Shown: piece after piece, positions 37,638 through 49,655 of the stretch
How the letters are laid out: each line of letters begins with the position of its first letter
Numbering within the stretch: position 1 is the first letter of the stretch
Assembly (NCBI RefSeq): GCF_018143015.1
Contig: NC_054750.1
Location: 6,130,501-6,194,500, forward strand
DNA length: 64,000 nucleotides
DNA from: Lytechinus variegatus
Taxonomy: Eukaryota; Echinodermata; Echinoidea; Temnopleuroida; Toxopneustidae
Direction: 5' to 3'
Program-made: the position numbers and the translations under genes
The notes under the pieces: generated by a model
The model's input: the letters and a program-made list of their open reading frames with translations, nothing else
Told to the model about the DNA's origin: nothing
Databases searched by the model: none

Positions 37638-37774
37638 GGGCCCCGTTTCATAAAACTTGTTACATTAACAAATTTGCAATAAAGCTACTGAAATCCACCG
37701 ATCTGACTGGCCGAAAGTAAATTGGTTATTGTGAATTAATTTTTGTTATAACAAGTCTTTATAAAACGGGACAC
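37638..37774. mobile_element. MITE, GGGCCCCGTTTCATAAAAC ends
   Basis: The left end pairs with the inverse of CTTTATAAAACGGGACAC at the right. The element is about 137 bp. Confidence 0.6.
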
Positions 37775-37896
37775 TGACAGAGTACAGAGTCAAGAGGTCT
37801 TTATTCTCAAAATATCTTATTCTTGCGTCAATGAAGGATAAGTGAGCCATGCTATAACTTTGCTGGATGTGTTTGGATATGGAATTTTGATGACTA

Positions 37897-38055
37897 GGGG
37901 GACGCTTCATGAAAGGACTTGTCAGACGTTTTATCTGACAAGTCCCATTTTATCCGACAGTTATCATAGGAACAGTGCCTCTCAGCCAATCAAAATCATG
38001 GAAAGATGTCAGATCCGACAACTTGTCGGATGAAAATATTGATGAAACGCTCCCC
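37897..38055. mobile_element. Palindromic MITE, GGGGACGCTTCAT family, copy 1
   Basis: GGGGACGCTTCATGAAAGGA pairs with the inverse of GATGAAACGCTCCCC. The centre is CAGCCAATCAAAATCATGG. A truncated relative lies at 43169-43287. Confidence 0.75.
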
Positions 38056-38056
38056 A

Positions 38057-38203
38057 GGGGTCCGTTGCAGAAATAGTTGCCTTTAAACGCAAGACAAAAA
38101 ATCAATCGCAAGTCCAAAATATGCGCTGTTGACTGGTTGAAAATCAAGTTACGGATGATTTTTAGAGTTGCAATTGATTGCAACTTTTTCTGCAACGGGC
38201 CCC
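38057..38203. mobile_element. Palindromic MITE, GGGGTCC family, copy 2
   Basis: GGGGTCCGTTGCAGAAATAG pairs with CTGCAACGGGCCCCTG-type sequence at the right. It abuts the preceding MITE with one base between, and is the same family as 28617-28754. Confidence 0.75.
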
Positions 38204-38616
38204 TGATCAGATTTCGGGTCCCGAATTGGTCAAATTTCATAGATATCATGGCCAATTATCGTAATTAATTTTTGATTAAGTGAATAAATCAGAATAAGCA
38301 TGGTTCATGTATTACATCGGCCGGGACTATTGGTATGACGATCTGATATACGATGAAGTATGTACATTCCTGGTTTAGCCTTTGGGAAGGCATTGTTAGT
38401 TTATGAGAATCTTTCTCGTGTAAAATAATCTAAATTTTCCTTCAAAGCAATTCATATTTATGAATTAGATTTAAAAAAGGCCACTTCAGAGTAATGTTAG
38501 TTTATATGTAATTAAGTGTCTGTAATCAGTATTAGTACACAATTTTCCCTCCTTTTCCCTGTATGTCATCGATATACACTGCTTCAAAACTATGTTCCTG
38601 TTGGTATAGCATTTAA

Positions 38617-39187
38617 AGGAGAATGAAACCTTTGGAACAAGATAGCTTGTGTGAAAACATAAAAATCAAAGAAACAGATCAACGAAAGTAAGAGAAAAAT
38701 CGGACAAATAATGAGAAAGTTATGAGCATCTGAATATTGCAATCACTAATACTATGGAGATAGCAAATTGGCAATGCGACAAAGATGTGTGATGTCACTC
38801 CCCATTTTAGTATATATTTCACTTGAATTGCCTCTTTTATCACATCTATCCATAGATCATGTGTTCTTTCTACATGAGGGCATGTAATACAGATTTTTTA
38901 AGAATACATCATGGATAAAGAGTTTGTATCATCATAAGAAAAAGCAAAAAGAGACATTTTGAGGGTATTTTATAGTCCACCAAAGTGAAAGTTGTTCATC
39001 AGTGACATCACACATCCTTGTCGCATTGCCAATAGGAGGATCTCCATAGCATTAGTGATTGCAATATTCGAATGCTCATAACTTTCTCATTATTATTTGT
39101 CCTATTTTTCTCAAACTTTCTTTATTCTTATTCTTTGATTTTTCTGTTTCTACACAAGCCTATTTGTTCCAAAGGTTTCATTCCCCT
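38617..39187. mobile_element. Long-armed palindromic MITE with TTAA target site
   Basis: The ends AGGAGAATGAAACCTTTGGA and its inverse pair over roughly 190 bp. TTAA flanks both sides (38613-38616 and 39188-39191), as for piggyBac- or Kolobok-type transposition. It has no coding content. Confidence 0.8.
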
Positions 39188-39519
39188 TTAACATCTCTTT
39201 TATTGCGACATTGTCGTAGAACTTCGACTTTAAACTTTCACATCAGATTAAACAATATGGTATTGAATTTATTTTCAATTGGAAGTACTCGCAGCGTAAT
39301 ATTCCAAGTAAACGACAGTTACTTTATTATCATTCTCTAGTTATTTCCGTGACTTTAAACCGTTAATAGGGAACCATATTAAGGATTTCCGTCTAGTTGT
39401 CAAGCTTGCAGCACATGGCATAACAAACGTTTAATAAGAATTATTATATAGGTAAACAAAGCGCAAAAAGGGAGAGAAATTCTTTTTGAACAAGAAGGAA
39501 AAATAATATAGTCGGCGCA

Positions 39520-39720
39520 ATTTTCATTTCATTTCATTTATTTTCCACAAAATTAAAATATGTACAAAGCAATATACAAATACATTTTAAAATAGTGGTG
39601 GACCAAATGAAAGCTCATCAGGCTTGTTTGGATGGCCCAAAATAACATTCATAAGTGCACATATATTACGTAATACATAATACATAAAGCATAATACAAT
39701 TAAATTAGTATTTTTGACAA
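39520..39720 (-). mobile_element. Probable LINE/SINE 3'-end fragment, minus strand
   Basis: It begins with TTTCATTTCATTTATTTTCC, the inverse of the GGAAAATAAATGAAATG tails that end many non-LTR elements. No reverse-transcriptase frame was found. Confidence 0.35.
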
Positions 39721-39889
39721 TGAAGAAATTAAAGAAGATTTTTTTTAATCTTGCGTTACTGAATCAGTCAGATATCAACAACACAAGTGAAGTAGATTAT
39801 GCAAACAATAACATTTATTTGCTGCGATTCAACTTGTTTAAGTTGGAGAAAAGTAGAAGGTAATAATAAATATTAGAATGTAAAATGAA

Positions 39890-40070
39890 AATTAAGAAGG
39901 AAAAAGGAAGAAAAACATTACACAAAGATGAAGAAGAAGAAAATGGAGAAAGAGATAGAGATTAAAAGAGAGAGAGAGAAGGAAATGGAAAATGAAGAAA
40001 AAGGAAGGAGAGGACGAAGAAAAGGAGAAGGAATAGAAGAAGAAAAATATTAAGAAAAAAAAGATAACTA
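39890..40070. repeat. Purine-rich (GAA/GAG) tract
   Basis: About 180 bp of nearly pure A and G on the + strand, similar in character to 27610-27830. Open frames on the other strand are compositional. Confidence 0.65.
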
Positions 40071-40765
40071 CCAAATTTAGTGCCTATCATTGGTTACTTA
40101 GTTGATGACTTTCAGTCTGATATTTGAAGTCCAATCCTAATACTGTATATATTTTAAAAATCTAGAGATTCTCTATCATCGTATAAGTCATTATTAGTCA
40201 AGCAAACATATATATAAATAAATATACAACTGTATGTCTATTAGTCAAATGGATGACTTTTCAAACAAAAAGAAAACACATTCATAAGGACCTAGCAAAT
40301 TGAAGGAAAGAAAAGGGCATATGTAATGTTCAACTTTTGTAAACTCACTTCCTTTCATTTTCTGACATGAGCAATATCCTCAGTGATATTTTCCAGGTCA
40401 AATATTCACCGGTTGGATCCAATTGTATAAGTTCCAAATATCCATGTTAGAATGTGGATGCTCTTTGAAGCTGGTCAAATAAAGTTGTGAATGTCTTTGT
40501 CGGGCATGGTAAAGCCCATACACGGAGCCCCAAATTTAAAGAGCTATGTGAATTTCTAGGTAGCGGGAGCAATCTCATATTAGTTTGTGAAATAATCGCG
40601 CGTAACAATTTTCTTGCACATAATTATAGATTGTTTTTTCAGTTAGAATGAAATAACACATGATTATGCTGTAATAGTATGTTAATTTGACCATAATGTT
40701 GCAGTCTTAAGGCTAATGTAATAATTTTGCACATTCTTATAATTAATTTTATATTGTTTTCTCCG

Positions 40766-40905
40766 TCGTGGTCTAGAGGTTCTGACTCTCGCCTTTCAAA
40801 TAGAGGGTCGTGGGTTCGAATCCTAACCATGGTGTACTGTGTTCCGTCAGCAAGAAATTTACCGCACTGTGCTGCACTCGACCCAGGTGAGGTGAAAATT
40901 AGCAG
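40766..40905 (+). mobile_element. SINE family B-like, tRNA head and start of body
   Basis: CGTGGTCTAGAGGTTCTGAC (A-box region) and GGTTCGAATCC (B-box) are followed by CAGCAAGAAATTTACC and GCACTCGACCCAGGTGAGGT, then the copy stops. Confidence 0.7.
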
Positions 40906-42130
40906 TATCAATAGTACAATATGGAAAGCCAGATTCAAAGAAAAATATCACAAAAGTAATTGTCATTGTCATCCCCCGAATTCGATGTGCATACAGTTAA
41001 ACGCCTGAACACGCCCTTCGTATAATACGGAAAACAAAAATATTGCATTATAACTTATTTGTTTCTAACCAAATTCAGAATGATCTTTTTTGTGAGAATG
41101 TCTGCCTTATATCTATTCAAAGTATATTTTGGTTTTATATGATCTACTATTCTATCTTGGAAATGGGAAATTCAAAAACATATTTTTGAGTGAATTTTTC
41201 CTCAAAATTGTGAAGAAAATGAAGAAATTTTGTTTCAGTCTTTCCCCCAATAAAAGTACTCTTTATGATCCATGCATGATTTTGCACTTATGATGAAAAA
41301 TTCCATTATTCATGTGTATATTTTCATACATGATGAAAAATCTCAATTACTTTCTATACATCTGATATATTTTTAATTCATTGTTATTGTATGATTAAAG
41401 TCGACTGACATATTTCGCGATATTTAGATTACCTACATGACTTGTATAACGACTAGATATCCAAGATCAAGTAGTTTTTATTTCACATATGTTATAAAAA
41501 ACAATAATAAAATACAATGCGATAAAATACCGAGGTTCGATATAGTCCTAGATATTTTAACATAATAATAATGAGATAAAAAAGAATATCAGAAATGAAG
41601 AACCAAACAAGCTAGGCGTTTAAAGATTAGCCCCTCGAGGATTAGATACGGTCTATGAATTATGTACAAAGTCAAACTAAGATTGTAAATATGACAAATT
41701 GACATTACTCTATTTATATTATTCTAATTTATTCAGAATTGTTCAACAGTTTCTATGATATATAGATACTTGACTTCTCTGTGGACATTGAGTTCTTAAT
41801 ACTTATTTTTGGATACTGATTTGCTCAGTAGAAATTTGGTTTCCGTATTAAAGTTGAAAAATAAATAACTTCCATTGAACGGACATTCGATATAGCCCAT
41901 TTAATTCACCTTATTCATGTATATGAGAATATTGGTCTTTATAACTACCTAATAGGGCCTGTGACGCTTGTTATGACACGGTGGACATCGTAATGTGTGA
42001 TATACGGAAAACCTTAAAAAAAAGCCCGCCTTTTCCTAAAACAATGCTCGCTGATTGGTTTATCAGTTTGTAGTTGTTTTTTTTTTCGGGAAACTCTGTG
42101 AGGACGAATTTTTACCATACTCATAGCAGA
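40906..42130. other. Upstream flank of the cysteine-rich gene, no gene seen
   Basis: AT-rich sequence with no SINE, MITE or coding frame that I can support. Confidence 0.35.
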
Positions 42131-42136
42131 AAACGT

Positions 42137-42144
42137 TATAAATA
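42137..42144 (+). promoter_or_regulatory. Candidate TATA box of the cysteine-rich membrane-protein gene
   Basis: TATAAATA lies 238 bp upstream of the ATG at 42382. Transcription would start near 42165-42175 and leave a 5' UTR of about 210 bases. Position fits; no other support. Confidence 0.4.
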
Positions 42145-42381
42145 CACATCCACATTGATGGCTCAGATATCAATTTAAGAAGAATCTGACTGAAAAAAGT
42201 TGAAGGATATGATCTGCAACTCGGAAACTTTTGAGCGAAACTCATTCCGAATTTCAGATGAAGACTTACTTTAGGCCTTTATAGCAGCATTCATCACTCG
42301 ATAGAGTTCTTATTTTTGTTTACTTTTTGTTTTTAAAAGAAAACATTCTGTATTCACAATTTGAGCTGTCACTGTAGAACA

Positions 42382-45300
42382 ATGTTGATTTGGAACGATT
42401 ACGTAAGGAGGGTTTTGGTATTCATAATATATCATGTTGGACTTTTGCACGCGATGGAACAAGGAGCTGTTGTGAGAAAACGAGACCTTGTTGTTGCTAC
42501 GACAGGAACACCCGCACCTACAACTCCAGCTACCCCTACTTGTAAAATATCATCTTTAACACTTATCGGAGATGATACAGAATATTTTGCCTGCTGCGAG
42601 GGAACGACTGTTTCTGGATCACAAGTAAGTATACTATAAAGTCGCACGCATAGTGTGTGTTTTGTGCTTTGGGGGTAAAAAAAGGGTTGTGGATAACGAG
42701 AAAGCGAAGCTAGTAAGGCAATTACCCATGCGATTTTTGCTTTTGATATTGTTCAATTAAATTGAAGAATCTGGAATTCACACAGAATTTTTTAAAGATA
42801 TTTTGTAAAAAGGGAGGGGATGAAGAAAAATAAGTTAGATGATGGATGCTGAGATAGAGGATGCACGGCCGTAAGCAATGAGGGGGGGGGGGGGGCAAGG
42901 GGGAAGATGCCCTACATAAATTTTGAAAACGTACATTACATTTATTGAAAATTTCACAAAAGGCACCCAAAGGTTGCATGATATCCTTCAATTTCAGTTT
43001 TGAAAATGCCAAAGCGCCCTGTGTGACAAGCTCAATCGCTTGACTCTCGCTTTTTACTAGTTGTTTCTTAGAGAATATTAAGTCTCAGGACTTTTAAATA
43101 GAGGGTCGAGGGTTCGAATCCCAGCCAAGATCTTCAGCAAGAAACTGATGCACACTGCGCTGCACTCCGACAAGTCCTGTTTTATCCGACAATTACCATA
43201 GTAACAGTACCTCTCAGCCAATCAGAATCAAGGAAAGTTATCAGATCTGACACCTCGTCATACAAAAATGTTGATGAAACGCTCCCAGATGAGCAGGGAT
43301 TTATTCCATGATACGCGTAATAGTATCTCGGTGAAATCCATCAGGGAAAATTGCAGAATAGTGCTTATAGACTTGAGGCGCTATATAAGCAAGTATATTG
43401 TTATCAATCATTATCAAATTAAGACAAAAATAATTTTCTTTCAAAACGATTTGGCTGCCCCACCAATACAACTGTAGGGGGCGGGGTCAGAATGAATTCT
43501 TTTAATTGTATTTTGGTCATTTTAGGCATGTCAGGACGTGTATATAGACAAACGTGAAAAGAAAATGCAGGGGGAAGTGGATTAAACAGCAGCGAAATGG
43601 TACAAGAGAATGAAATTCAAAATTCCGATGTAGGCCTTATATACGGTTTCCAGCATATTTTCTTAACAAAACATTATATACATCATACGCCAAAAATATA
43701 CGACCATGCAACTACATGCTTTTGTATTTCCTAACGTCAACCACATTTCCGGCACAACAGAAAAGAATGATTATTCATCATGACCCAAAAGGAATCAAAG
43801 TCCTTTGCAGCCCAATGACTGCACAAAAATAGTCACAAACTTTATATCTCAATATATGAAGATATGAAGAGCTTGATTCCAAAAGGAGCTAAATCCACTT
43901 TTGACCAAAATCGATTTTTGACACAAATATTATGTACCCTAGACGTTGGAATCAAATGCAACATATCGCATTTGAAAACAGACTTGTAAGGGTTTGTAAA
44001 AATTGATTGCATATTTGAGTTTTGTTCCAAAAGGACCTTAATCCACTATACGGTTATTTAAAATTGGTTATTTTCCCCATTTTACATAAAGTTATGCATT
44101 CAATTTTTAAGATAAATGTTGTGGATTAAATTTTACACCATCAGTGCAAATTTTGCTAAAAATAGCATACGTTTACAGTTTTTATGAATATTTTTGGATT
44201 AAGCTCCTTTTGGAATTAGATATTAAAAAGTTGCCGCCCTTAGAAAAGATGACAATATATTATTTGTTTTTGTTTTTGTAATTTTCAATTGATAAACATC
44301 AGAAAAATTGAAATGTATTCTGCTAGCCATATTTATGTGCTTCGTGATTAATTTCCAATATCAAACATGTTTAAATTCGCAAAAATTGACATTTTACTAC
44401 GGTTTTGTTCCAAAAGGAGCAAAATCCATGAAAAATAAAATTTCAAAATATTCAAAAATCGATAATGAATGAAATTTTTTTGAAATCATAATTAAATTAA
44501 TGTAAGATAATAGTACTATCATATATATCAAATTAAAACAGCAGTGGCTAAGGGAAAGTTGTGAATAATAAAAAACTTGATTTACCAAAAAAATACCAAA
44601 AGTGGATTTAGCTCCTTTTGGAACAAAACTCTTCATATATTAAAGGGGGCATATAACCTGGATTTATACAAAATTAAACAAACATATTCTTTGAAGTGAT
44701 AAAACATTATTATAAAAAAAACCCTAACAATTCCATTTAACTGGACAATCACTTTCATTCTTACGATAACAGAAAAGAGTAAATCGTGGATTTTTTTTCT
44801 CTCTTGTTAGGAAGTTATAAACTGGGACTGCAATCCGCTGCGATTGACTTACGCCAGACTAAACCAGAGTGAAGCCTTCTACTGTGGGGGAATCAGCGGT
44901 GAAGAAAATGCCAGGAAAAGGTAAGTAACATAACCGTATTATTATTTTCCTGTTATTGCTATCAATATTGTTTTCGTTGCATTTCACAATGTGATTTCCT
45001 ACCGTTTCAGCTTTGGGTTGCCATGTGCTTATACCTTTTCAAGTTAAAAATATTACTTGATGTAAACAGATGAGTGTCAACTTGACAATAATTATCGATG
45101 CATTACGGCAGGTTTTCAAGATATAGGCCTAGTCTATACATTACAACTTGAAAATGAGCGCACCTTTATCAATATATCTTTATGATTGTCATGCTTGTAC
45201 GCTTCGGCGATTCTGAATTTATGTCATTAAATATATATATAGTTTCACCTTATTTGATTTAATTGACTATACTTTATAACAAAATTCATATGTTTACAGG

Positions 45301-47044
45301 TAATTAACGAAACAAATCGCAGGAAAATTACACAAACATTACAAAATGAACCCTTATGTAAATAGTAAATGGGACCAGGAAACAGCACAATTGCTAGTTG
45401 TGCTCGGCCCTACATGCCCATATAAAACAAATCCAAGATCAATTTATGATTATAAAAAATAATTAAATTAAAGTATGTATGTATTATGATAACTATTTAC
45501 TTTTTTAAAGGATTGCTTAAACCTTTTCTTTTTCAGTTTAATTTTTAAGGTACTTTACTTAAGAAACCATTTCCTAGAAAATAAATGCATATTTATGCTA
45601 CTACTACTACGCTGTCAAACATGCTTTTTTTCATGTGTGTTGACTTAACAGGTGCGACACGAGATGGGGATGGCTCACAGACAAACATTGCTTTCAGTGG
45701 ACCGAATGTTTCAAGGGAGTTTGCAAATTGGAAGCAGAAATGAGAGGGTATATATGTTTATCTATCTCCTTGACATTTTTTTTTCTAAATTTCTCCCAAA
45801 GCCCCCACCCCCTCCCTCTCTGTCTCCCTCGTGATGTATATACACCAGGGAACGAATTCGATTTTTTTTAATTGAAATTTATGTACATCTAAATTGTATG
45901 TATTTATTTTATATTATTACTACATCCCTGTACAGTCCTATTATCAAATGAAACTTGTTATTATTAGTATAAGTGAGGCTCCATGACTTGTGTGCACTAA
46001 CAAATTTTCCCCTATCTATTCCTGGTGTGAGGGAGTTGACTGAGCAGAGTGCGAGGGTTACATGACATGTGCTCGGGTGACAATTGCCCCAATATGTTTG
46101 TCTTATAATAAAAAAGTCCCCCTTATCATGTAATAATTTACGAATACTGCAAATTTTATTCTTCTAATGTAACATGATGACTAAAATGTTTTTTCTTATT
46201 AATATAAGTGAGGCTCCATGTGTGCACTAACAAATCATTCCCTATCTATTCCTGGTGTGAGGGAGTTAACTGAGCCGAATGTGAGGGTTACATGACATGT
46301 GCTCGGGTGACAATTGCTCAGCTCTAAATGAAAATGAATATCTGTCTAATAATAACGAAGTTCAGATTTTTTTTATACGTGACGTCATATGCGAGCAGCT
46401 CCCCCTTATCATGTAATAATTTATGAATACTACAAATTTTATTCTTCCAATGTAACATGATGACTAAAATGTTTTTATTTTAGAAATGGGTGTGAAATAA
46501 TGGTTTGATGATTATATTATCCAACCCACAAATAAAATCAACTTCATTTTCAAAAGGAAATTACATGTCTAAAAAAATTCACTGTAACGTCACAAAATCA
46601 AAAGTTAATGATTCATAACTTTGTTATTCTTCGGCAGATTTTCATCAAACTTTTACCGATATTTTTCTCAAATTTTTATCGCCAAATGATCAAATCTTGA
46701 TGACACTCAAACTTCTCTTGTCCTCCCGCAGGTCATCGGCTGATGCCTCTTTCTGCGGCGATGGTCGCTGCGACCCCGCAACCGAGTCGCACGAGGATTG
46801 CCCCACGGATTGCTGCCCAACGATCAACGATGAATGCTTGGTCCGTAACAACACCTGTCCCGAGCCGTGTTGCTCCACGTCATCCTGCTGCAAGGAACCG
46901 TACAGCGTCTCCAACATCTGGTTCATCATCATCGGCTCTGTTGTAGGGGTTATCTTTTTAATAACAGTCTGTTGTTGCTGTTGTTGCTTCTGTTGCGTTA
47001 GGAAATGCTTACGACATGCCAGGTCGTCTTCAGAAGTTGTATGA
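42382..47044 (+). CDS. Unassigned cysteine-rich single-pass membrane protein, 4 exons, 253 aa
   Basis: Exons 42382-42624, 44811-44920, 45652-45747 and 46732-47044 join in frame with GT-AG borders. Residues 1-24 are a hydrophobic signal peptide (LVFIIYHVGLLHA). A Thr/Pro linker follows (41-53), then an extracellular part with about 20 cysteines, including FYCGG, WGWLTDKHCFQWTECF and FCGDGRCDPATESHEDCPTD (157-176). The last motif has the CGDGxC...E...CPxDC spacing seen in assorted secreted repeat domains. NQS (99) and NNT (189) are possible N-glycosylation sites. A membrane segment (about 212-229) runs into six consecutive cysteines (230-235) plus Cys237, 238 and 242, likely palmitoylated, then a 15-residue tail. 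I do not recognise the family. Consistent splicing, signal peptide and membrane anchor make a real gene very likely; a surface receptor or adhesion role is only a guess. Confidence 0.8.
43080..43168 (+). mobile_element. SINE family B fragment fused to a MITE
   Basis: AAATAGAGGGTCGAGGGTTC and the B-box are followed by CAGCAAGAAACTGATGCACA and GCTGCACTC. It then runs straight into MITE sequence at 43169. Confidence 0.6.
43169..43287. mobile_element. Truncated copy of the 37.9-kb MITE family
   Basis: GACAAGTCCTGTTTTATCCG, the CAGCCAATCAGAATCAAGG core and the GATGAAACGCTCCCA end match 37935-38054. The left terminus is missing at the SINE junction. Confidence 0.7.
43860..44640. mobile_element. 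Palindromic element with five copies of a TTCCAAAAGGAGC motif
   Basis: The ends ATATGAAGAG...TTCCAAAAGGAGCTAAATCC and the inverse at 44640 pair. The motif TTCCAAAAGGA(G/C)C followed by a TTAATCCA or AAATCCA block also occurs near 44027, inverted near 44200, and near 44407. It lies in intron 1 of the cysteine-rich gene. There is no coding content. Confidence 0.7.
45959..46481 (+). repeat. Tandem duplication, ~237-bp unit, second copy with an ~80-bp insert
   Basis: Copy 1 (45959-46195) and copy 2 (46196-46481) share TATAAGTGAGGCTCCATG, the CTATCTATTCCTGGTGTGAG block, and the TTATCATGTAATAATTTA-to-CATGATGACTAAAATG block. Copy 2 carries extra sequence at about 46319-46400 ending GACGTCATATGCGAGCAGC. 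Confidence 0.8.
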
Positions 47045-47235
47045 ATTAAAGCATGCCGTGGACACTGGTGGAACTTTAGAACAGTTACAGATGACGTTAC
47101 AGTCAAGGGCATAACAATGAAAACCTATGCATTAGTCCATATGAACAATGATTTATCACGGTTTGATGGACTGGTTTGATGATTGCCCTCCAATACGTCT
47201 GCTTCTTGGAAAGTTCGATATTCGAGTGATAATAG

Positions 47236-47780
47236 CGGGTTTTCGCAATTGCAACGGGAACGAAATCTACAACATAGTAAATCTATTGAGAATGCCCGTC
47301 AAATCACAATGAACGGCATAGAGGTCTTTGTCGAAAATTGGTGAACCGAGACATTAGATCGTCCTAAAATTCTGAGCTGACGAAAAATTGCAAAAATATG
47401 TCATTTGTCCATGTAGAGTCCAGGACGACCCTGCTGTTTTGATTCACCGATTGTCGACAAAGGCTGCTTTGTCATGAAGGGCTTTTGACAATAGATTCTC
47501 ATCGTTCCAGAAAGCGTCTGCGTACACAGCAAAAACTGTGGTGATAACCGATGTACATAGAGGACCACACCAGTTATTTTACACCGGTGTTAAATTGGTG
47601 TTAGTTTTACACCTATAGGTGTTATTACAACACCTTTGGTTGTTACACTTACACTCTTTGGTGTTGTGTTCAATCTTTAGGGTGTAATTTTAACACCTCA
47701 GGGTGTGGTCCTCTATCAACACCAATTGGTGTCAGTTTTAACACCACAGTTTTCACAGTGTAGTGGTTGCGAAAACTCCC
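47236..47780. mobile_element. Inverted-repeat element disrupted by a second MITE
   Basis: The outer ends CGGGTTTTCGCAATTGC and TGGTTGCGAAAACTCCC are inverted. Internal arms near 47310-47345 and 47440-47475 (TCTTTGTCGAAAATTGGTGA and its inverse) also pair. A complete second MITE sits at 47525-47760. Confidence 0.6.
47525..47760. mobile_element. MITE with CACAGCAAAAACTGTGGTG ends and TA target
   Basis: The left end and the inverse of CACAGTTTTCACAGTG pair; TA flanks both sides (47523-47524 and 47761-47762). The interior is full of GGTGTTA/TAACACC motifs on both strands. Confidence 0.75.
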
Positions 47781-48339
47781 CATTGACATTCATTTCACTA
47801 CCTCATTTCTGATAGGTCATGGAAGGCAAGATCATACCTACCTGTAACTAGGCCATTCTAATAAATGGATGTATCATGGAATCCGACCTATTTAGGGTCA
47901 TGGAATTCCATCGTTATTATTGGGATATTAACGAGTTATTGTTGAATAATCTACAAAACAGTACCTAGGCTAGTTGTTTCGTACTCATCTGACAGGCTTT
48001 CAGGTGATCAAGGACGAATTTATTTAATATAGTATGTTGGTTGTAGGTTGTCGTTTTAACAAGTATGTTGGCTGTTAGTTGATGGTTGTAAGTTGTTTTG
48101 ATGGGAATGTGGAGGCAGAATCAGGATTTTTATGGAGGAGTCACAATTTTTTTTTTGCTGATAATCATAAAAGAATAAAGAGGTATTCTCACTAAACAAA
48201 GGCTTCATTTCTAGTGAAAAACGTAATGAAAAGAAAATATAATAACAACAACATTAAATAGTTATTGCATACGTCTATCACGTTAATGATAATGTCTCAT
48301 GGGCGTTTCCAAAGGACTTTGATTTTAACACCGGCTTTA

Positions 48340-48530
48340 GCCTGGTGGCCTGTTACAGTGCACAAGCATTTCAAGGAATCAATTCCTACCAGGTATACTC
48401 ATTTATCCTCACCTCGGTTGAGTGCGGCACATCGTGTATTAATTTTTGCTGAAGAGCTATGGCTTGGATTCGAACCTATGATCCCCTGATGCAAAGTCCG
48501 AAGACCAAACCACTGGGCCATAGCGCTCTG
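48340..48530 (-). mobile_element. SINE family B, minus strand
   Basis: The inverse body (CAATTCCTACCAGGTATACT, a GTTGAGTGCGGCACA block) leads to an inverse B-box (GGATTCGAACC) and A-box region (CACTGGGCCATAGC). Confidence 0.65.
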
Positions 48531-49655
48531 GGAAATCACACCAAAAGGGAGGGAAATGTTCAACTATTTATTTTATTTTCTAAAGTTTGTTTTATATAGG
48601 GGGGGGGGGTGGGGCGGCTGGATCCGTACCTGTATGGATTTTTGTTTGTGTCTTTTGAGCTACCACTGGACGTCAACAAATTATATTTGATTACTTGACA
48701 ACAGTTGTCAGAAATAGAAAATATGAAACTTGTCAAAATAATATGAAATTGAGAATAGATGTTGAATGTACATTGTAACATAATAAAGATAAACATTATA
48801 TATTTGTATTTTCATATGCTTTAGGTCTAAATGGCTCTTTTTTATTTTAGTAATGCCGGAAACACTAAAAAAAGTAATCCTGCGCTTTGAATGACACATT
48901 ATCATAATCAATCATTTTATTTTACAGCGATCCCAAGACCAAGGAAACAGAAATTATTTTATTTTTATTGGGTATTTAACAACTAATTAAATGCAAATAA
49001 GTATAAACATAATATTCATATTTATATATCCATAATTGTGATATGCGCTATACAAGAACTGTGTATTATTATTATTATAAATATGATTATAAAATGGGAA
49101 CCATAATGTAGTATATGAAACTATTAAAATAAAGCAGGCAACATGATGCCATAGGTATATTTTGATACAGAATATATATTTTTTATATACATCTGATATA
49201 TTAGGGTACACAGACACGAATACGAAAGTAGAAACAACTTTCCTTTACAATTTTACGTATTTACATGATTTAGCTTTCATTTCATTGAACATTAAAAGGA
49301 GCGGGCAAACAATGATAAAAAAATCCACGAACATGATATTATATTAATCATCTGACAACAATGCACGATTTTATGCTTTACCAATTCCATAGTCATGATA
49401 GGCTGACATGGTCGATGTGCATTTCATTCTTGTACCACGAACTCATTACTTAATGGCTATATCTTTAAAGATGACTGAAGCGTCCCTCGTTACCAGGGTC
49501 ACGTGACTCTCATTGGTGGAAGTATGAACGTCCATGGTTGGTCGGATGACGAGAAGAGGATAACAGTGTAAATGTTCACTTACATTTGACGTACATGTAT
49601 CAAGAAAAGAAGAGATACACAGAGGCCAATGTAAAGAGGTGTTGAGTATAGAGGT
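48531..49655. other. Intergenic, AT-rich, no gene
   Basis: A G-run of 10 lies at 48600-48609, and a short SINE/LINE-type tail (GCGCTATACAAGAACTG, then ATT repeat) at 49045-49078. Nothing else could be supported. Confidence 0.4.

Noticed and set aside
46690-47112. 140-codon minus-strand frame with poly-Gln
   Set aside because: It is the exact antisense of exon 4 of the cysteine-rich gene, and the poly-Gln comes from its poly-Cys codons.
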